Shown: positions 19,252 to 28,844 of the stretch, piece by piece
How the letters are laid out: each line of letters starts with the position of its first letter
Position numbering within the stretch: the stretch's first letter is position 1
Assembly (NCBI RefSeq): GCF_001857945.1
Contig: NZ_CP017770.1
Coordinates: 4,563,177-4,627,176 of the forward strand
Length of the DNA stretch: 64,000 nt
Origin: Paenibacillus crassostreae
GTDB lineage: Bacteria; Bacillota; Bacilli; Paenibacillales; Paenibacillaceae
Direction of reading: 5' to 3'
Program-made: the position numbers and the translations under genes
Notes under the pieces: model-generated
Told to the model about the DNA's origin: nothing
The model's database searches: none
The model's input: the letters and a program-made list of their open reading frames with translations, nothing else

Positions 19252-20091
19252 ATGCCAATTAAGATCATTACAGATAGCGGGTCTGACTTACCACTAGATT
19301 ATATTAAGAAATATAATATTTCGATCGTCCATTTATCTGTTCATTTTCAGGATGAAAGTATGTCAGCAGATATGGATACTGAAACTTTTTATACTAGAAT
19401 GAGAGAGTCAAAGGAGTTGCCCACCACAGCTAGTCCTAGTCCGCAAGATTTCCTCGAAAAGTTTAAAGAAGTGGAAGAAGGTACGGATATCTTAGTTATT
19501 AGCATGTCTTCTAATATAAGCAGTACTTTTCAGGCAGCGATGATTGCTAAAGAAATGTATGAAGAAGAGGGTCATAAGAATGTCATTGAAATCATAGATT
19601 CTAAGACTTTTTCTGGTGGACTGTCCCTTGTTGTTGGGATGGCTGCTAAATGGTCGGAAACTTGTGGAAGCTTAGTGGAATTGAAAGAGAAAGTTCTACA
19701 TCAGGCAAGAGAAGTAAAGGCATTCTTTACATTGGAGACCTTAGAGAATGTTATTAAAGGTGGACGATTAAGTCGCCTTTCTGGAACTGTAGCTTCAATG
19801 CTAAATATTAAGTTGCTACTTAAAATTAGTGAAGAAGGCAAAGTAGAAGTAGTTGAAAAGACGCGTGGATTTCCTAAGGCGCTTAACAGTCTTTTGGCAA
19901 AACTAGATGAAAAACAACATGATTATGAGAACGCTGTAGTGGCGATTGTTCATAGTAATTGTGAGAAGAGGGCACTTGAAATTAAAGAGAGAATTCTTGC
20001 AAAACATCCATTCAAAGAAGTATTATTCTCGAATATGGGTCCGATCATGGGAACATATGCAAGTGAGGGTGGCATAGGAGTTGCCTTTTAG
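19252..20091 (+). CDS. degV: DegV family fatty-acid-binding protein
   Basis: 279 residues. The characteristic start KIITDSGSDLP is followed by PTTASPSPQDFLEKF and ISMSSNISSTFQAA, with SKTFSGG and TLENVIKGGRLSRLSG further along. DegV/FakB proteins bind a fatty acid and present it to the FakA kinase for acyl-phosphate formation. Its length is typical. It is monocistronic, with a terminator downstream. Confidence 0.93.
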   Translation: MPIKIITDSGSDLPLDYIKKYNISIVHLSVHFQDESMSADMDTETFYTRMRESKELPTTASPSPQDFLEKFKEVEEGTDILVISMSSNISSTFQAAMIAKEMYEEEGHKNVIEIIDSKTFSGGLSLVVGMAAKWSETCGSLVELKEKVLHQAREVKAFFTLETLENVIKGGRLSRLSGTVASMLNIKLLLKISEEGKVEVVEKTRGFPKALNSLLAKLDEKQHDYENAVVAIVHSNCEKRALEIKERILAKHPFKEVLFSNMGPIMGTYASEGGIGVAF

Positions 20092-20123
20092 AGCAATTAT
20101 ATATAATAATGAATCATGATGGT

Positions 20124-20169
20124 CAGCCTTGATGAATCTGTACAGTTTACGGATTTGTAAGGCTTTTTT
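20124..20169 (+). terminator. Intrinsic terminator after degV
   Basis: AGCCTTGATGAATCTGTA pairs imperfectly with TACGGATTTGTAAGGCT, followed by TTTTTT. Confidence 0.7.
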
Positions 20170-20199
20170 CATAAATAAGCAATAAAGGGAGGGAACATA

Positions 20200-21282
20200 T
20201 TGACTATATCAAATAGGTTTATCAGATTATGTATTGCTGTTATTTTACTGTTGCTTATTATTTATTTGGGATCTCTTGTCGATTTCATTTTTCAACCTGT
20301 GTTTGCATTATTTAATATGATTATCATTGTTCCCTTTCTGCTCGCAGGATTTCTCTATTACTTATTACGCCCCTTAGTGGATCTAATGGAACGTAAGAAA
20401 ATTACACGTACGTATGCAATTCTAATTATTTACGTAGTCGCATTAATCTGTGTTGTTGGATTTATTATCGGTTTGTGGCCACCACTTGTTGATCAATTGC
20501 TAAACCTAGTTACTAATGCACCAAATCTTTTTAATTCATTAAGTCAACAACTCGGTGAACTAGAAAAGAGTGGTTTCTTAGCAGGAGTTCTACCAGATGA
20601 TGCGAGTCCACTAACACAATTAACAGAATATCTTAATCAAGGTTTCGTATTCTTAACTAATTATGTTTCAGGTTTAGTTTCTTTCTTCTCTAATTTTGCA
20701 ATTATTTTGTTTACCTTTCCACTCTTTCTTTTTTATATGCTTAAAGAAGGCGAGAAATTTGGTAAAAGGATCGTTGGTTTCTTACCCAAGCGATTTCGGG
20801 ATGTTGGAATAGAGGTATTAAGTGAGATTGATACCGTATTAAGTGGATTTATCGTAGGGCGTGTACTAGTTAATGTATTTCTAGGTATTCTAATGTATAT
20901 CGGATTTCTCATTATTGGTTTGCCTTATGCACTATTGTTAACTGTCATCGCGGTGATCTTAAATTTCATTCCATTTGTAGGAGCGATACTCTCATCGATA
21001 CCGATTGTCATTATTGGTTTTGTTGAATCGCCTTCTGTTGCAATCTGGTCACTTATAGTCATTCTTGTCGCACAACAAATACAAGACAATATTCTCGCAC
21101 CCTATATTTTTGGGAAACAGTTAGATATTCATCCGCTGACGACCATTATTCTAGTATTAGCAAGTGGGGATTTGTTAGGAATCGTAGGGATTATCACGAT
21201 TATTCCTTTGTACATGGTTATCAAAATTGTAGTTTCTAAAGTATATATTATGTACTTTAAAAATTCCTGGGAGGAGTTGTAG
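20200..21282 (+). CDS. AI-2E family transporter
   Basis: 360-residue membrane protein of the AI-2E/PerM/TqsA family with about eight hydrophobic segments. The family motifs LIIVLVAQQIQDNILAPYIFGK, LDIHPLTTIILVLASG and GLPYALLLTVIAVILNFIPFVG are present, the last two spanning the conserved C-terminal half. Family members export autoinducer-2 or act as Na+/H+ antiporters. It starts at TTG 20200 after GGGAGG. Its stop overlaps the nitroreductase start. Confidence 0.92.
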   Translation: MTISNRFIRLCIAVILLLLIIYLGSLVDFIFQPVFALFNMIIIVPFLLAGFLYYLLRPLVDLMERKKITRTYAILIIYVVALICVVGFIIGLWPPLVDQLLNLVTNAPNLFNSLSQQLGELEKSGFLAGVLPDDASPLTQLTEYLNQGFVFLTNYVSGLVSFFSNFAIILFTFPLFLFYMLKEGEKFGKRIVGFLPKRFRDVGIEVLSEIDTVLSGFIVGRVLVNVFLGILMYIGFLIIGLPYALLLTVIAVILNFIPFVGAILSSIPIVIIGFVESPSVAIWSLIVILVAQQIQDNILAPYIFGKQLDIHPLTTIILVLASGDLLGIVGIITIIPLYMVIKIVVSKVYIMYFKNSWEEL

Positions 21283-21284
21283 TG

Positions 21285-21809
21285 ATGATGGATGTATATT
21301 CAGCTATTAATATACGGAGAGAAATTACTAAATTTAAGGACACACCGATACCGAAGGATATATTGGAGAAGCTCTCACAGGCTCTTTATATGTCTCCTAC
21401 AGGAAATAATCTGCCTTCTAGAGAATTTATTCAAATTACAAATAAAGCGATACTTACACAATTGAGTACAACTACACCCTATGTGAAATGGCTTCAAGAA
21501 GCGACGGCTGCTATCGTGATAACAGGAAGTCCGGATGTAAGTAAATATTGGTTACAAGATGCTTCTATAGCAGGAGGATATCTCTGGCTAGCGGCTGTAT
21601 CATCTGATCTAGGTGCTGCCTGGGGTGCTGTGTATCACTCGGAAGATTATGAGGAATCTAGTAAGAGAGAGGGGTACGTTCGTGGTTTGTTAGGTATACC
21701 TGATCACCTTCGTGTAGTAGTTATCATTGGCTTAGGATATCCGGCTGTAGAACCCGCTCCTAAAGATATGATTGCGATTGATGAAGTGCTACATTTAGAG
21801 ACGTATTAG
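21285..21809 (+). CDS. Nitroreductase family protein
   Basis: ~174-residue FMN-dependent nitroreductase (NAD(P)H-using). It has DVYSAINIRREITKF at the start and YMSPTGNNLPSREFI (FMN phosphate contact). QDASIAGGYLWLAA and VVVIIGLGYPAVEP follow. It is translationally coupled to the preceding gene: GGAGGAG lies inside the end of the AI-2E gene and the first ATG is at 21285. Substrate unknown. Confidence 0.92.
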   Translation: MMDVYSAINIRREITKFKDTPIPKDILEKLSQALYMSPTGNNLPSREFIQITNKAILTQLSTTTPYVKWLQEATAAIVITGSPDVSKYWLQDASIAGGYLWLAAVSSDLGAAWGAVYHSEDYEESSKREGYVRGLLGIPDHLRVVVIIGLGYPAVEPAPKDMIAIDEVLHLETY

Positions 21810-21836
21810 GGTTGGACAACGAATTATAACTATAAA

Positions 21837-21880
21837 CAAGGCGACTTTCCATTCATAATTGAATGAAAAGTTGCCTTGTT
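21837..21880 (+). terminator. Intrinsic terminator
   Basis: CAAGGCGACTTTCCATTC / GAATGAAAAGTTGCCTTG, an 18-bp near-perfect stem that can serve both convergent genes. Confidence 0.85.
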
Positions 21881-21921
21881 TGTCTTACAAAAGTTCATAA
21901 AAATCATCTGCTTAGATCAAA

Positions 21922-22095
21922 TCATTCAGGTGTTTGATCCTTAGCTTGTTGATTTTGAGCTGGATTCTGTTCAAATACTTCCGCCACCTCATCAGCAGAA
22001 AACTCAGTATCAAATTCACCTGGGAAAGGTACTTTGTTTAGCTTCGTTGTTTGAACTTCTGATTTCGATGGTTGATTGTTATTCGATTCATTCAT
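21922..22095 (-). CDS. Small hydrophilic protein, unknown
   Basis: 57 codons read from ATG at 22095-22093 to TGA at 21922. The product starts MNESNNNQPSKSEVQ and contains LNKVPFPGEFDTEFSADEVA before a Gln/Asn-rich tail. AAGGGGGTG sits 6 bases before the start, a strong ribosome site. It is acidic, with no membrane segment and no recognised family. The start and stop placement between a convergent terminator and the sodC upstream repeat makes it a likely real gene. Confidence 0.65.
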   Translation of the reverse strand: MNESNNNQPSKSEVQTTKLNKVPFPGEFDTEFSADEVAEVFEQNPAQNQQAKDQTPE

Positions 22096-22176
22096 GTAAA
22101 CACCCCCTTAGATATAAGAACGACATGCTGTAGTTTTGCATAAAGGATTAGAAATTATTCATGATTTCTATATTTT

Positions 22177-22283
22177 GTGAAAATATAAGAAAGTATATGT
22201 TTCACTTGTTACTCTATTTCTTATATTTCGGCAGAGACGGATACTGTCCTTGAAAGAGGAAAGTATAGCCGTTTCTGCTTGCT
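22177..22283 (+). repeat. Dispersed ~105-bp repeat, copy A (upstream of sodC)
   Basis: Begins AAAATATAAGAAAGTA, then TTTCACTT, and ends in a hairpin (ACGGATACTGTCCTTG AAAGAGGAAAGTATAGCCGT) followed by TTCTGCTT. The same blocks in the same order and orientation recur at 22961-23070. It may be an untranslated RNA element or a miniature mobile repeat. It lies ~70 bases before the sodC start. Confidence 0.7.
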
Positions 22284-22358
22284 CGTGTTTCTTTTAGCGA
22301 AAAAAAGGCTAGGATAAACAAAGAAGCAAATTCCAAATATAGGAGGACTATAAGCGTA

Positions 22359-22904
22359 ATGAAAAGAAATAGCATGTTCGTAAGTATTGGTGTTCTTTGT
22401 TTCGTAATGTTGGTTGCTGCATTCGCAATCCCGGCAGCATTCGCAAAATCAGATGAGTTGGAAGTCAAAACGAAGATGATTAACAGCAAAGGGGAAGAGA
22501 TTGGATCTGCTGTTTTAACTGAAAATCAGGAAGGTGTGCAGATTCATGTGGAAGCGAAAAATCTTCCTCCAGGTGAACATGGAATTCACTTCCATGAGAC
22601 AGGAAAGTGTGAAGCTCCTGATTTTAAATCGGCTGGTGCACATTTGAATCCAGAGCAAAAGCAGCATGGTTTTAATAACCCTGATGGTTACCATGCTGGA
22701 GATTTACCGAACATTCTCGTGAAAAATGATGGTACTGTGATCGCAGATTTGACTAGCAAAGCAGTTACCTTGAAAAAGGGAGTAGCTAATTCATTATTGA
22801 AAGAAGGGGGGACAGCCCTCATTATCCATGAGAAAGCTGATGATTATATGACTGACCCTTCTGGTAATTCTGGTAATCGGATCGCTTGTGTGGTCATCAA
22901 ATAA
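22359..22904 (+). CDS. sodC: Cu/Zn superoxide dismutase family protein, exported
   Basis: 181 residues with a signal peptide (about 1-29, ending AIPAAFAKS). The Cu-binding HGIHFHE, the zinc/copper ligand region GAHLNPEQKQHGFNNPDGYHAGDLPN, and the C-terminal LIIHEKADDYMTDPSGNSGNRIACVVI with the conserved Asp and Arg are all present. It removes superoxide outside the membrane. AGGAGG precedes ATG 22359 by 12 bases. It sits between two copies of a repeat, and a strong terminator follows. Confidence 0.94.
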   Translation: MKRNSMFVSIGVLCFVMLVAAFAIPAAFAKSDELEVKTKMINSKGEEIGSAVLTENQEGVQIHVEAKNLPPGEHGIHFHETGKCEAPDFKSAGAHLNPEQKQHGFNNPDGYHAGDLPNILVKNDGTVIADLTSKAVTLKKGVANSLLKEGGTALIIHEKADDYMTDPSGNSGNRIACVVIK

Positions 22905-22927
22905 TATCATGGAAGAGTCAAAAAGAC

Positions 22928-22960
22928 CCTGAAGAAGTTATTTTCTTCAGGTTTTTTTTT
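22928..22960 (+). terminator. Intrinsic terminator after sodC
   Basis: CCTGAAGAA / TTCTTCAGG stem with a T9 tail. Confidence 0.9.
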
Positions 22961-23070
22961 GAAAATATAAGAAAGTAAAAGGTTCACTTAATACCCTAAA
23001 GTGATACATAGTTTCGCTAACATCAGACGGATAAACTCCTTGAAAAAGGACGGTTCAGCCCTTTCTGCTT
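22961..23070 (+). repeat. Dispersed ~105-bp repeat, copy B (between sodC and zwf)
   Basis: Second copy of the element at 22177: GAAAATATAAGAAAGTAAA, GTTCACTT, GACGGATAAACTCCTTGAAAAAGGA, then CAGCCCTTTCTGCTT. The remaining ~135 bases up to zwf are AT-rich leader and promoter DNA. Confidence 0.7.
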
Positions 23071-23205
23071 ATTGACTAATGTTGTCGATAGGTTTATTAT
23101 TGGCTAAGTTAGAATGTTACTTACAAAAAGTAATTAAATATAAAAATATTTTATCGTGTATATCAGTTTTTTTTATACAACGATAATATTACTGGGGGAT
23201 TACGG

Positions 23206-24720
23206 ATGGATAGTATGTCATTTATCTTATTTGGTGCAACAGGCGATTTAGCTAAAAGAAAAATATACCCTGCATTATATAATTTGTTTATAGAAGGAAA
23301 GTTGTCTCCATCATTCTCTGTTATTGGATTGGGAAGAAGAGAACTTACCGATGAAGCTTTTCAAAATAGTGTAAAGCAATCTATCCATACATTTTCAAGA
23401 AATACGCCGGATCATCAGGATACGATGACAGCTTTCTTAAATGTGTTCCGATACTGTGTATTAAATGTTAATCAGATCGGTGATTACTATAAGCTACTTG
23501 AAGTCGTTAATCAACGTGAACAAGAACTGAATATCGTAGAAAATCGGATGTTCTACTTGTCTGTCTCCCCGGAATTCTTCGATGTGATTGTTTTGAACAT
23601 CAAGGAAAGTGGGTTAGGTACTACGCAAGGGTGGAAACGTCTAATTATTGAGAAACCATTTGGTCGTGACTTGTTATCAGCTCAAGAACTTAATGAAAAC
23701 CTCAGTCAAGCTTTTCTAGAAGAGGAAATTTTCCGTATAGATCATTTTTTAGGGAAACCTATGGTACAGAATCTTGATGTTATTGAATCATCGAATCCCA
23801 TGCTGCAAACATTATGGGACAATCATCAAATTTCTAACATTCAAATTATTGCGGATGAAACGGTTGGTGTAGAAGAAAGAGCAGGATATTATGATCAAGC
23901 TGGAGCTTTACGAGATATGTTTCAGAACCACATGCTTCAACTTCTGATGATGATTGCTATACAAGTATCGAATAAAGGTGTTGCCGGTGATGTCCGCGCG
24001 AACAAGAAAGCAATTATGGAATCTTTACGACCATTACAAGAGGAAGATATCATTCACAATGTCGTGTTAGGGCAGTATATCGCGGGTGAATTAAATGGGA
24101 ATCCTGTCATTGGATATGCAGACGAGCAAGGAGTCTCTGCTAACTCTAGAATTGAAACATTCATGGCTGCACGTTTATGGATTGATGATTATTTCTGGAA
24201 CAAAGTTCCTATCTATATCCGAACAGGTAAAAGACTGAAGGAAAAAGCAACCCGAATCGTGATTGAATTCAAAGAAACATTAACAGAATCTAAGAAGAAT
24301 AAAATCAATTCAAATAAGATTCTCGTGATTGATATCAGCCCTAATGAAGAAGTCTATATACAAATCAATTCAAATAATCCACAGAATCATGTGGCATCAA
24401 TACCCGAACGGATGAATTGTTACTCAAATGAAAAGAATATGCCTGAAGCCTATGAAAAGTTAATCCTTGATGCTTTATGTGGTGATGCTACATTTTTTGC
24501 TCATTGGGATGAAGTGGAATTGTCGTGGAAATGGGTTCAACCTATATTAAATGCCATCGACAACAATCTTATACCACTAGAAACATACGAAGCAGGGTCA
24601 TACGGACCAAAGGGTTCATACCAATTATTAGAAGTGGACGGACATCGTTGGGCTTTAGATGCATTTGATGTGAATCAGAATCCTACGACTTCTGATAAGG
24701 AATATTCATATAACGGTTAA
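23206..24720 (+). CDS. zwf: Glucose-6-phosphate dehydrogenase
   Basis: 504 residues catalysing glucose-6-phosphate + NADP+ to 6-phosphogluconolactone, the first step of the oxidative pentose-phosphate pathway. It shows the nucleotide-binding GATGDLAKRKIYPALY, the active-site RIDHFLGKPMVQN and FQNHMLQLLMMIA, and KVPIYIRTGKRL. Length is typical. Forty-three bases separate it from the 6-phosphogluconate dehydrogenase gene, so the two form an operon. Confidence 0.97.
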   Translation: MDSMSFILFGATGDLAKRKIYPALYNLFIEGKLSPSFSVIGLGRRELTDEAFQNSVKQSIHTFSRNTPDHQDTMTAFLNVFRYCVLNVNQIGDYYKLLEVVNQREQELNIVENRMFYLSVSPEFFDVIVLNIKESGLGTTQGWKRLIIEKPFGRDLLSAQELNENLSQAFLEEEIFRIDHFLGKPMVQNLDVIESSNPMLQTLWDNHQISNIQIIADETVGVEERAGYYDQAGALRDMFQNHMLQLLMMIAIQVSNKGVAGDVRANKKAIMESLRPLQEEDIIHNVVLGQYIAGELNGNPVIGYADEQGVSANSRIETFMAARLWIDDYFWNKVPIYIRTGKRLKEKATRIVIEFKETLTESKKNKINSNKILVIDISPNEEVYIQINSNNPQNHVASIPERMNCYSNEKNMPEAYEKLILDALCGDATFFAHWDEVELSWKWVQPILNAIDNNLIPLETYEAGSYGPKGSYQLLEVDGHRWALDAFDVNQNPTTSDKEYSYNG

Positions 24721-24763
24721 TTGGTTAATTAGATAGGGATTCAACAATATTGGAGGAATTTAA

Positions 24764-25657
24764 ATGAAAGTCGGGTTAATTGGTTTAGGCAAAATGGGAT
24801 TAAACTTGGGGAAAAATCTAATCGATCATAAACATGATGTTGTTGCGTTTGATTTAAATACCCAAGCAACGGAAGAAATGAAAGCATATGGTGCACAACG
24901 CGTTGCAAGCTTGCAGGAACTTGTTCAATCGATGGAAACTCCGCGAATTCTCTGGATTATGGTTCCGCATAAGGTTGTTGATTCTGTTATTTCTGAACTT
25001 TCACCACTTTTATCTCAAGGGGATATTGTTATAGAAGCGGGGAATTCACATTATAAGGAATCGATTCGCCGTTATGAACAATTGAAAGAAATAGGTATTA
25101 GCTTTATGGATGTAGGCACATCGGGTGGTATGGAAGGTGCTCGCCATGGAGCTTGTTATATGATCGGTGGAGATGTTGAGACATGGGATTTAGTTGAGCC
25201 AATATTTAAGGATACTTCTGTTGAGAATGGTTACTTGTATGCGGGTAGAGCGGGTAGTGGACATTATTTGAAAATGGTTCACAACGGGATCGAATATGGT
25301 ATGATGGCTTCCATAGGTGAGGGTTTCGAAGTTCTTGAAAAAAGTGATTTCGATTTCGACTATGAGAAAGTGGCCCGCGTATGGAATAACGGCTCTGTCA
25401 TTCGCTCTTGGTTAATTGAATTGATGGAACAAGCTTTTTCAAAAGATTCGAAGTTGGATGATATACGAGGTATTATGAATTCTTCAGGTGAAGGAAGATG
25501 GACGGTTGAAGAGGCTTTTGATCTGCAAACCGCTACACCGATCATCGCGATGTCCCTGTTAATGCGCTATCGTTCGTTAGAAAGTGATACTTTTACGGGT
25601 AAGGTTGTAGCCGCACTTCGTAACGAGTTTGGTGGGCATGAGGTTGAGAAGAAATAA
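24764..25657 (+). CDS. gnd: 6-phosphogluconate dehydrogenase, decarboxylating (short YqeC type)
   Basis: 297 residues, the short NAD-preferring Gnd family (long NADP enzymes have ~470). GLIGLGKMGLNLGKNL binds the nucleotide. The catalytic GTSGGMEGARHGACYMIGGD and HYLKMVHNGIEYGMM are intact. It oxidatively decarboxylates 6-phosphogluconate to ribulose-5-phosphate, completing the pathway started by zwf just upstream. GGAGG precedes ATG 24764. Confidence 0.95.
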   Translation: MKVGLIGLGKMGLNLGKNLIDHKHDVVAFDLNTQATEEMKAYGAQRVASLQELVQSMETPRILWIMVPHKVVDSVISELSPLLSQGDIVIEAGNSHYKESIRRYEQLKEIGISFMDVGTSGGMEGARHGACYMIGGDVETWDLVEPIFKDTSVENGYLYAGRAGSGHYLKMVHNGIEYGMMASIGEGFEVLEKSDFDFDYEKVARVWNNGSVIRSWLIELMEQAFSKDSKLDDIRGIMNSSGEGRWTVEEAFDLQTATPIIAMSLLMRYRSLESDTFTGKVVAALRNEFGGHEVEKK

Positions 25658-25798
25658 AGATATCCATCGCTCCACACGGGATAGTGTAGTTTTTTGAATT
25701 GGGGAATAGTTTTGGCTAAAGAGGTAGATTTTAATGTAAGCAACATTGATTCAACACATTACGATAGTCATATAGGCGTGCACATTGGAGGATATGTA

Positions 25799-26557
25799 AT
25801 GAAAATGAAAGATAAGATTGCTGTGGTAACTGGAGCAGCATCAGGTATGGGCAAGGCGATTGCTATACTTTACGCTGAGGAAGGTGCGAAGGTAGTCGTA
25901 TCTGATGTAAATCTTGATGGTGCTCATGTAACTGTCAAAGAAATTAAGGCGAACGGTGGGACAGCTATAGCCATTAAGACAAACGTTGCTGTAGAGGAAG
26001 ATATTCAGAATTTAATTGATACAACAGTAAGCACATTTGGAACAGTAGATATCTTGGTGAATAATGCAGGTATTATGGATAATTTTGAACCTGCTGGTGA
26101 TATAAAAGATGATAACTGGGAACGAATATTCGCGATTAACACAACGAGCGTGATGCGGGCGACGCGTAAAGTTATGCCTATCTTTTTAGAAAAAGGAAAC
26201 GGCGTGATCGTGAATATTGCTTCTGCTGGTGGATTATTCGGTGCTCGCGCAGGTGCTGCATATACGGCTTCTAAACATGCTGTTGTTGGTTTCACGAAAA
26301 ATACGGCCTACATGTACGCAGAAAAGGGAATTCGCTGTAATGCCATTGCACCGGGTGGAGTAGAGACCAATATTGCTTCTTCGATGACGAATATTAATGG
26401 GTTTGGTGCTTCACGTCAACAGCTTGGGATGGCTATTAATCCACGCATGGGTAAGCCAGAGGAAATTGCAAAAGTAGCATTATTCTTAGCTTCAGATGAT
26501 TCAAGTTTCGTGAATGGACAGGTTGTTAGCGCAGATGCAGGTTGGAGCGCATACTAA
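25799..26557 (+). CDS. SDR-family oxidoreductase
   Basis: ~252-residue classical short-chain dehydrogenase/reductase. Cofactor motif VTGAASGMGKAIA, NNAG in ILVNNAGIMDNF, catalytic Ser in VNIASAGGLFG, YTASKHAVVGFTK (Tyr/Lys) and NGQVVSADAGW at the end. GGAGG at 25788-25792 selects ATG 25799 over in-frame codons further upstream. Substrate unknown; placement after zwf-gnd may be coincidental. Confidence 0.94.
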   Translation: MKMKDKIAVVTGAASGMGKAIAILYAEEGAKVVVSDVNLDGAHVTVKEIKANGGTAIAIKTNVAVEEDIQNLIDTTVSTFGTVDILVNNAGIMDNFEPAGDIKDDNWERIFAINTTSVMRATRKVMPIFLEKGNGVIVNIASAGGLFGARAGAAYTASKHAVVGFTKNTAYMYAEKGIRCNAIAPGGVETNIASSMTNINGFGASRQQLGMAINPRMGKPEEIAKVALFLASDDSSFVNGQVVSADAGWSAY

Positions 26558-26782
26558 GCTTTTATTTTATAAGGAGTAACATATTTACCCTCTGAGTAAG
26601 CTCGTAAACAACACCTCATGTAATAGTTGAGGTGGGAGTGAACTTAGAGGTTTTCTTTGAATTAAATTGGTATGTCTTTTACGCTAATTCACCATGAGTT
26701 AAGTATGTTATAAATGATAAATTACTATGTTATAATATACTAATGTGTTGAAGGATTTAAACTGAAAGCAGGTGTAATAACA

Positions 26783-28189
26783 TTGAGAACAATCGTTGTT
26801 ATTGGCGGTGGAGTAACCGGGGTATCTACTGCTTATTATCTACATAAATCGTTACAGAATAATAGCTTGCATGCTAATGTTATATTGGTTGAAGCCAGTG
26901 ATTTATTGGGGGGGAAGATAAGAACGATACATGATGGCGGATTTACCATGGAGTCAGGTGCAGATTCCATCGTCACACGTAAGAGCAATGTTGCTCCTTT
27001 AATAGAAGAACTAGGGATAGAGGATGAAGTTGTATATAATGCGACAGGGATTTCATATATCTATACCGAAGGTAAACTGAAACAAATTCCGAAGGATTCG
27101 GTTTTTGGAATACCATTGAGTATAGAATCACTGGCTAAGACAGAACTCATCTCTGCAGAAGGTAAGGTTGAAGCACTGAAAGATTTCTACACCCCGAATG
27201 ATACTTTTACGAGGGATGATTCTGTTGGTCAATTTCTAGAAGCATTCTTGGGCAAAGAAATAGTTGATAAACAAATTTCACCTGTCCTTTCCGGTGTTTA
27301 TTCAGGTAAACTGGATGATCTCACGATCGCATCGACGCTACCTTATCTTATTGATTATAAGAATGAATATGGAAGTATTATTAAAGGATTATCTGCGAAT
27401 AAGGCGAAATTCCAAGGAAATGGTAATAGTAAATTTCTATCATTTAAAGATGGAGTTGCTACCTTAATTGATTCGATGGAACAGCATTTGGTAGATACAG
27501 AGATTATTAAAGGTGTTCAAGCGGAAAAAGTTGAAAAAGATGGGGAGCACTATAGCGTAACGCTTGCTAATGGTAGAACGTTGGATGCAGATATTGTTAT
27601 TCTGGGCACGATGCATACCATCACCCAAACGTTGTTACAAGACGAGGAATTGAATGAAGATTTCAATCAACTATTGAACAGTTCACTCATCAGTGTGTAT
27701 CTAGGATTCGATATTCCAGATATGCAATTACCTGCGGATGGAACGGGATTCATTACAGCTAATAGTGATGATGTGAAATGTGATGCCTGTACATGGACGA
27801 GTCGCAAATGGGCACATACATCAGATGATCAGCGACTGCTTGTCAGACTATTCTATAAAAGTTCAGGACCTCATTATGATAAGCTAATTCAACTCTCTGA
27901 AGATGAGCTATTGAAGGTAGCTCTGCAAGATGTAGAGACTAGTCTAGGCATCACAGGGCAACCTATCACCTATGATGTAACAAAATGGCATGAAGTGATG
28001 CCTAATTACCATATACGCCATCATCAAGTAGTAGAATCTCTTGAGAAAAAGATGGCTAATAATTACCCTAATGTTATACTGGCTGGATGTTCCTATTATG
28101 GTGTAGGCATTCCAGATTGTATTGCGAATGGTGAAAAGACAGCAGAGTTGATTATGGAGAAAATCAAATCTAATCCTAGTGAACTATAA
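26783..28189 (+). CDS. hemY: Protoporphyrinogen / coproporphyrinogen III oxidase HemY (CgoX)
   Basis: 468-residue FAD enzyme. Dinucleotide-binding IVVIGGGVTGVSTAYYL at the N-terminus, LVEASDLLGGKIRT, ESGADSIVTRK, and the C-terminal NVILAGCSYYGVGIPDCI. In Gram-positives this protein oxidises coproporphyrinogen III to coproporphyrin III in heme synthesis. It starts at TTG 26783 after AGCAGGTG. hemE and hemH are not next to it, unlike in Bacillus. Confidence 0.94.
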   Translation: MRTIVVIGGGVTGVSTAYYLHKSLQNNSLHANVILVEASDLLGGKIRTIHDGGFTMESGADSIVTRKSNVAPLIEELGIEDEVVYNATGISYIYTEGKLKQIPKDSVFGIPLSIESLAKTELISAEGKVEALKDFYTPNDTFTRDDSVGQFLEAFLGKEIVDKQISPVLSGVYSGKLDDLTIASTLPYLIDYKNEYGSIIKGLSANKAKFQGNGNSKFLSFKDGVATLIDSMEQHLVDTEIIKGVQAEKVEKDGEHYSVTLANGRTLDADIVILGTMHTITQTLLQDEELNEDFNQLLNSSLISVYLGFDIPDMQLPADGTGFITANSDDVKCDACTWTSRKWAHTSDDQRLLVRLFYKSSGPHYDKLIQLSEDELLKVALQDVETSLGITGQPITYDVTKWHEVMPNYHIRHHQVVESLEKKMANNYPNVILAGCSYYGVGIPDCIANGEKTAELIMEKIKSNPSEL

Positions 28190-28233
28190 TATGGATCATG
28201 GTTTTCTACTGACTGAATAAAGGGAGTATGACA

Positions 28234-28467
28234 ATGAGCAAAGACAAAGTATGGAACAAAGGAAAGCATAATGGCGGAGCATCAAAAGGTAGCAACAATA
28301 AAGTACAACCCCAATCTATAGAAAAGATTCCTCTGAATCATGATGATGGAACAGAAAATGATCCTTTTAACAAAGTTCAGCGGATGGACCGCACGAATTG
28401 GGTAGAGCGCCCTACACGTATCGTTCGAGAAATAGCTAAAAATGATGAGACTAAGCCGAATGACTGA
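28234..28467 (+). CDS. Small hydrophilic protein, unknown
   Basis: 77 residues, Lys/Asn-rich and without membrane segments (starts MSKDKVWNKGKHNGG). AAGGGAG lies too close to the ATG at 28228, so ATG 28234 is preferred. It is the last backbone gene before the cassette array. No family recognised. Confidence 0.65.
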   Translation: MSKDKVWNKGKHNGGASKGSNNKVQPQSIEKIPLNHDDGTENDPFNKVQRMDRTNWVERPTRIVREIAKNDETKPND

Positions 28468-28844
28468 CTTCCAATATGGGCGTAGAATATCAACATATTT
28501 ATCTATATCTAATCTAAATATAATCTAACTTTAAGGTTCATCCTTTAGTATAAAGGTAACCTCTTTTCATGATAAATATGGTAATGCCCCGCGTGTTGGA
28601 CGCGGGGCATTAGTGCGTTATAAACATTGAAGGTTTTTTATAGGGCATGAGAGGGACTGTGTACATATTTGTTAGGATATTCGGCGTGGATTCCTACCGA
28701 GTGAAGGGAATTGGAATAATGGAAGCGAATGTATACTTGAAGGAAGAAAGCTGAACTCTGAATAATAGCTTCGCCTATCACACCCAACAGTCGTGCTAAA
28801 CGCACTCCTCTATCCAGATGGATAAACGAGTGCGGAGATTGGGA
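28468..28844. other. Left flank of the cassette array
   Basis: 377 bases without a gene. It contains the terminator at 28583-28611 and, just before the first cassette, a hairpin CGCACTC-ctc-TATCC / GGATA-aac-GAGTGCG (28801-28833) followed by GGGAGTTAGACG. The hairpin plus a GTTA core looks like a short attC or attI site. CCTATCACACCCAACAGTC upstream could be its degenerate left arm. No integrase gene or coding remnant is visible. Confidence 0.45.
28583..28611 (+). terminator. Intrinsic terminator
   Basis: AATGCCCCGCG / CGCGGGGCATT perfect 11-bp stem. It closes the backbone transcript before the array. Confidence 0.8.
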
